A stretch of DNA of 64,000 bases from contig CALWHV010000007.1 of NCBI GenBank assembly GCA_944380545.1, forward strand, positions 328,116-392,115. Direction: 5' to 3'. Below the pieces are notes generated by a model. It worked only from the letters and a program-made list of their open reading frames with translations, was not told the origin of the DNA and ran no database searches. This DNA is from an uncultured Eubacterium sp. GTDB taxonomy: Bacteria; Bacillota; Clostridia; Oscillospirales; Acutalibacteraceae. Every line of letters starts with the position of its first letter. Within the stretch, counting starts at the first letter, position 1. The position numbers and the translations under genes are program-made. Positions 62,967 to 64,000 of this stretch are shown here, one piece after another.

Positions 62967-62990
62967 CCTCCAATCGAGGGGCATTTTATT
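62961..62990 (-). terminator. Terminator of the FN3 gene
   Basis: AATGCCCCTC (62961-62970) pairs with GAGGGGCATT (62976-62985); AT-rich tail. Confidence 0.75.
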
Positions 62991-62995
62991 AAATG

Positions 62996-64000
62996 TTATT
63001 GCGCTGCAGCGTATGCCGTATCGGGGTCTGTCAGCAGCGCAAGATAGAGCGTGCCGTCCTCATCTGCGCGAAGCTCGGCATAAAACCGCGATTCTCCGTT
63101 TGAAAGCGCGGTGCCGTCGGCAACAAACAGAATGGTGGAGCAGAGCAGCTCCCTGTCTGTGAACATACCGCCGTAAAGGCCGAAGATCTCAACGCCGCCG
63201 CCGGCAAGCTCCTCGCCGAGGTTCATATCGGAAGACGCGTCAAAATACTCGTTAAGCTCCGCCGCCGCAAGGCGCATATCGCTTTCGGTGAGCGCCGTGA
63301 GCCTGTGAACCGGCGAATATTCGCCGCCGATCATCTCGCCGCGGGCGGTTCTTGTGGCGCGCACGCGGATGTAATAATCAGCCGGGTCGCCGTTTACCGT
63401 AAAGGTGCAGAAATTGTTGTCGGAGCCGCTTATGCTCTCGCTGCCCTCTATCGTTTTAAAGCTCTGGTCCGTTGACCACTGGATGATATAGCCGTGACCA
63501 GGCGTTACCGCCCATATCGCCGTGACCTCGCTGCCGTCTATCGTTGCAGCGGCGTATTCCACGGGCGCGGGCGCGGCTGTTATCACCGTTTTTGCACAAG
63601 CCCTGCCTATCTCGTTTGACGCCACCACCATTATATTGTATTCCCAGCCGGGATTGAGGTCGGTGAACACGAAGCGGTTCTCCGTTGTGTCGCCCTTCAG
63701 CGTTTCGGTATAGCTGTCAGTGCCCGGCGTGCCGGAATAGATATATATCCTGTAGGAATCAACATTCTTGTCCTCGCTCCACTCAAGGTAGAGGTCCGTG
63801 CCGCCGTCGCCGCGGGCGTAAACATTAAAGTCGGTCGGGGTGACGGGCGCCGCAGCCGCAAGAGCTGCCTTAGAAAACGCTCCGTACACCTTCTCCGAGC
63901 CGAAGTTCCTCCACGCCCTTGCGCGCACATAATATACCTTGCCGGAGTCAAGCCCCGTTATCGTGTAGCTGTTGTTTGCGCTGCCGTTTATCGTTGCGCT
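62996..64000 (-). CDS. Fibronectin type III domain surface protein, 5' end outside window
   Basis: The minus-strand frame is open to the right edge, so only the C-terminal ~334 residues are seen. They contain at least two FN3-like modules: one begins near the edge (YTITGLDSGKVYYVRARAW) and the next at PVTPTDFNVYARGDGGTDL with ENRFVFTDLNPGWEYNIMV; a third, degenerate one with YIRVRATRTARGE follows. The last ~110 residues (MRLAAAELNEYFDAS ... LYLALLTDPDTAY) form a different C-terminal domain with alanine repeats. No cell-wall sorting signal or membrane helix at the C terminus. Likely an extracellular or envelope protein; role unknown. Confidence 0.8.
   Translation of the reverse strand, partial: SATINGSANNSYTITGLDSGKVYYVRARAWRNFGSEKVYGAFSKAALAAAAPVTPTDFNVYARGDGGTDLYLEWSEDKNVDSYRIYIYSGTPGTDSYTETLKGDTTENRFVFTDLNPGWEYNIMVVASNEIGRACAKTVITAAPAPVEYAAATIDGSEVTAIWAVTPGHGYIIQWSTDQSFKTIEGSESISGSDNNFCTFTVNGDPADYYIRVRATRTARGEMIGGEYSPVHRLTALTESDMRLAAAELNEYFDASSDMNLGEELAGGGVEIFGLYGGMFTDRELLCSTILFVADGTALSNGESRFYAELRADEDGTLYLALLTDPDTAYAAAQ

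Overview
The window looks like a chromosomal segment of an anaerobic gut-type Clostridia (Firmicutes), most likely order Oscillospirales. Supporting signs are FprA-type flavodiiron protein, pyruvate phosphate dikinase, a minimal SufC-SufB iron-sulfur system, KtrAB potassium uptake, YmdB, the Asp23-FakA-RecG gene order, class B sortase, GH27 and GH3 glycosidases, and consensus TTGACA/TATAAT promoters with strong Shine-Dalgarno sites. The lineage is an inference from gene content and codon style; no 16S gene is present. The DNA is GC-rich except for an AT-rich patch near 14.76-15.66 kb.

Layout. 0-5.5 kb: a pair of membrane proteins, a pyrophosphatase-like/Nudix fusion, a nucleotidyltransferase-like protein, a membrane-anchored GH27 and a GNAT protein. 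5.6-7.7 kb: ktrB-ktrA. 7.8-14.2 kb, minus strand: ymdB, a peptide-type binding lipoprotein, Asp23, FakA, RecG. 14.3-14.8 kb: a tRNA-Gln locus with one intact gene, one copy split by a two-hairpin insertion, and a decayed third copy, followed by an AT-rich patch with an unknown membrane protein and gene fragments. 16-17.5 kb: a zinc-ribbon DUF6591-like protein and a Mor-like regulator. 17.7-20 kb: MarR-like regulator, SufC, SufB. 20.5-24.3 kb, minus: trmB, mnmA, nadA and a GHMP sugar kinase. 24.5-28.9 kb: three family-2 glycosyltransferases around UDP-galactopyranose mutase. 29.3-38.3 kb, minus: DUF362 protein, phosphoesterase/beta-propeller protein, HtrA-histidine kinase-response regulator operon, DUF815 ATPase. 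38.4-44.6 kb: ilvC, ilvE, fprA, an acyltransferase, a HAD phosphatase, and a Lys/Ala/Pro-rich DUF6465-like protein. 44.7-56.6 kb: domain-swapped GH3, small lipoprotein, secA, ppdK, glmU, an EEP-family phosphodiesterase. 56.9-60 kb, minus: sortase B, pncB and a pncA-like hydrolase. 60-63 kb: tRNA-Pro and a CMD/aldo-keto reductase/cupin module flanked by regulator remnants. 63-64 kb: the C-terminal part of a fibronectin-type-III protein.

No CRISPR array, transposase, integrase, restriction system or prophage gene is visible. The most unusual material is non-coding. A ~230-bp structured element occurs twice in opposite orientation (51.1 and 60.2 kb) with compensatory changes in a stem. A composite dispersed repeat sits in six gaps, five of them between convergent genes. 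The tRNA-Gln locus carries copies of a small double-hairpin insertion. The best candidate for a distinctive regulatory circuit in protein-coding DNA is the Cys-rich MarR-like regulator fused in an operon to SufC-SufB, with a promoter packed with three perfect palindromes.
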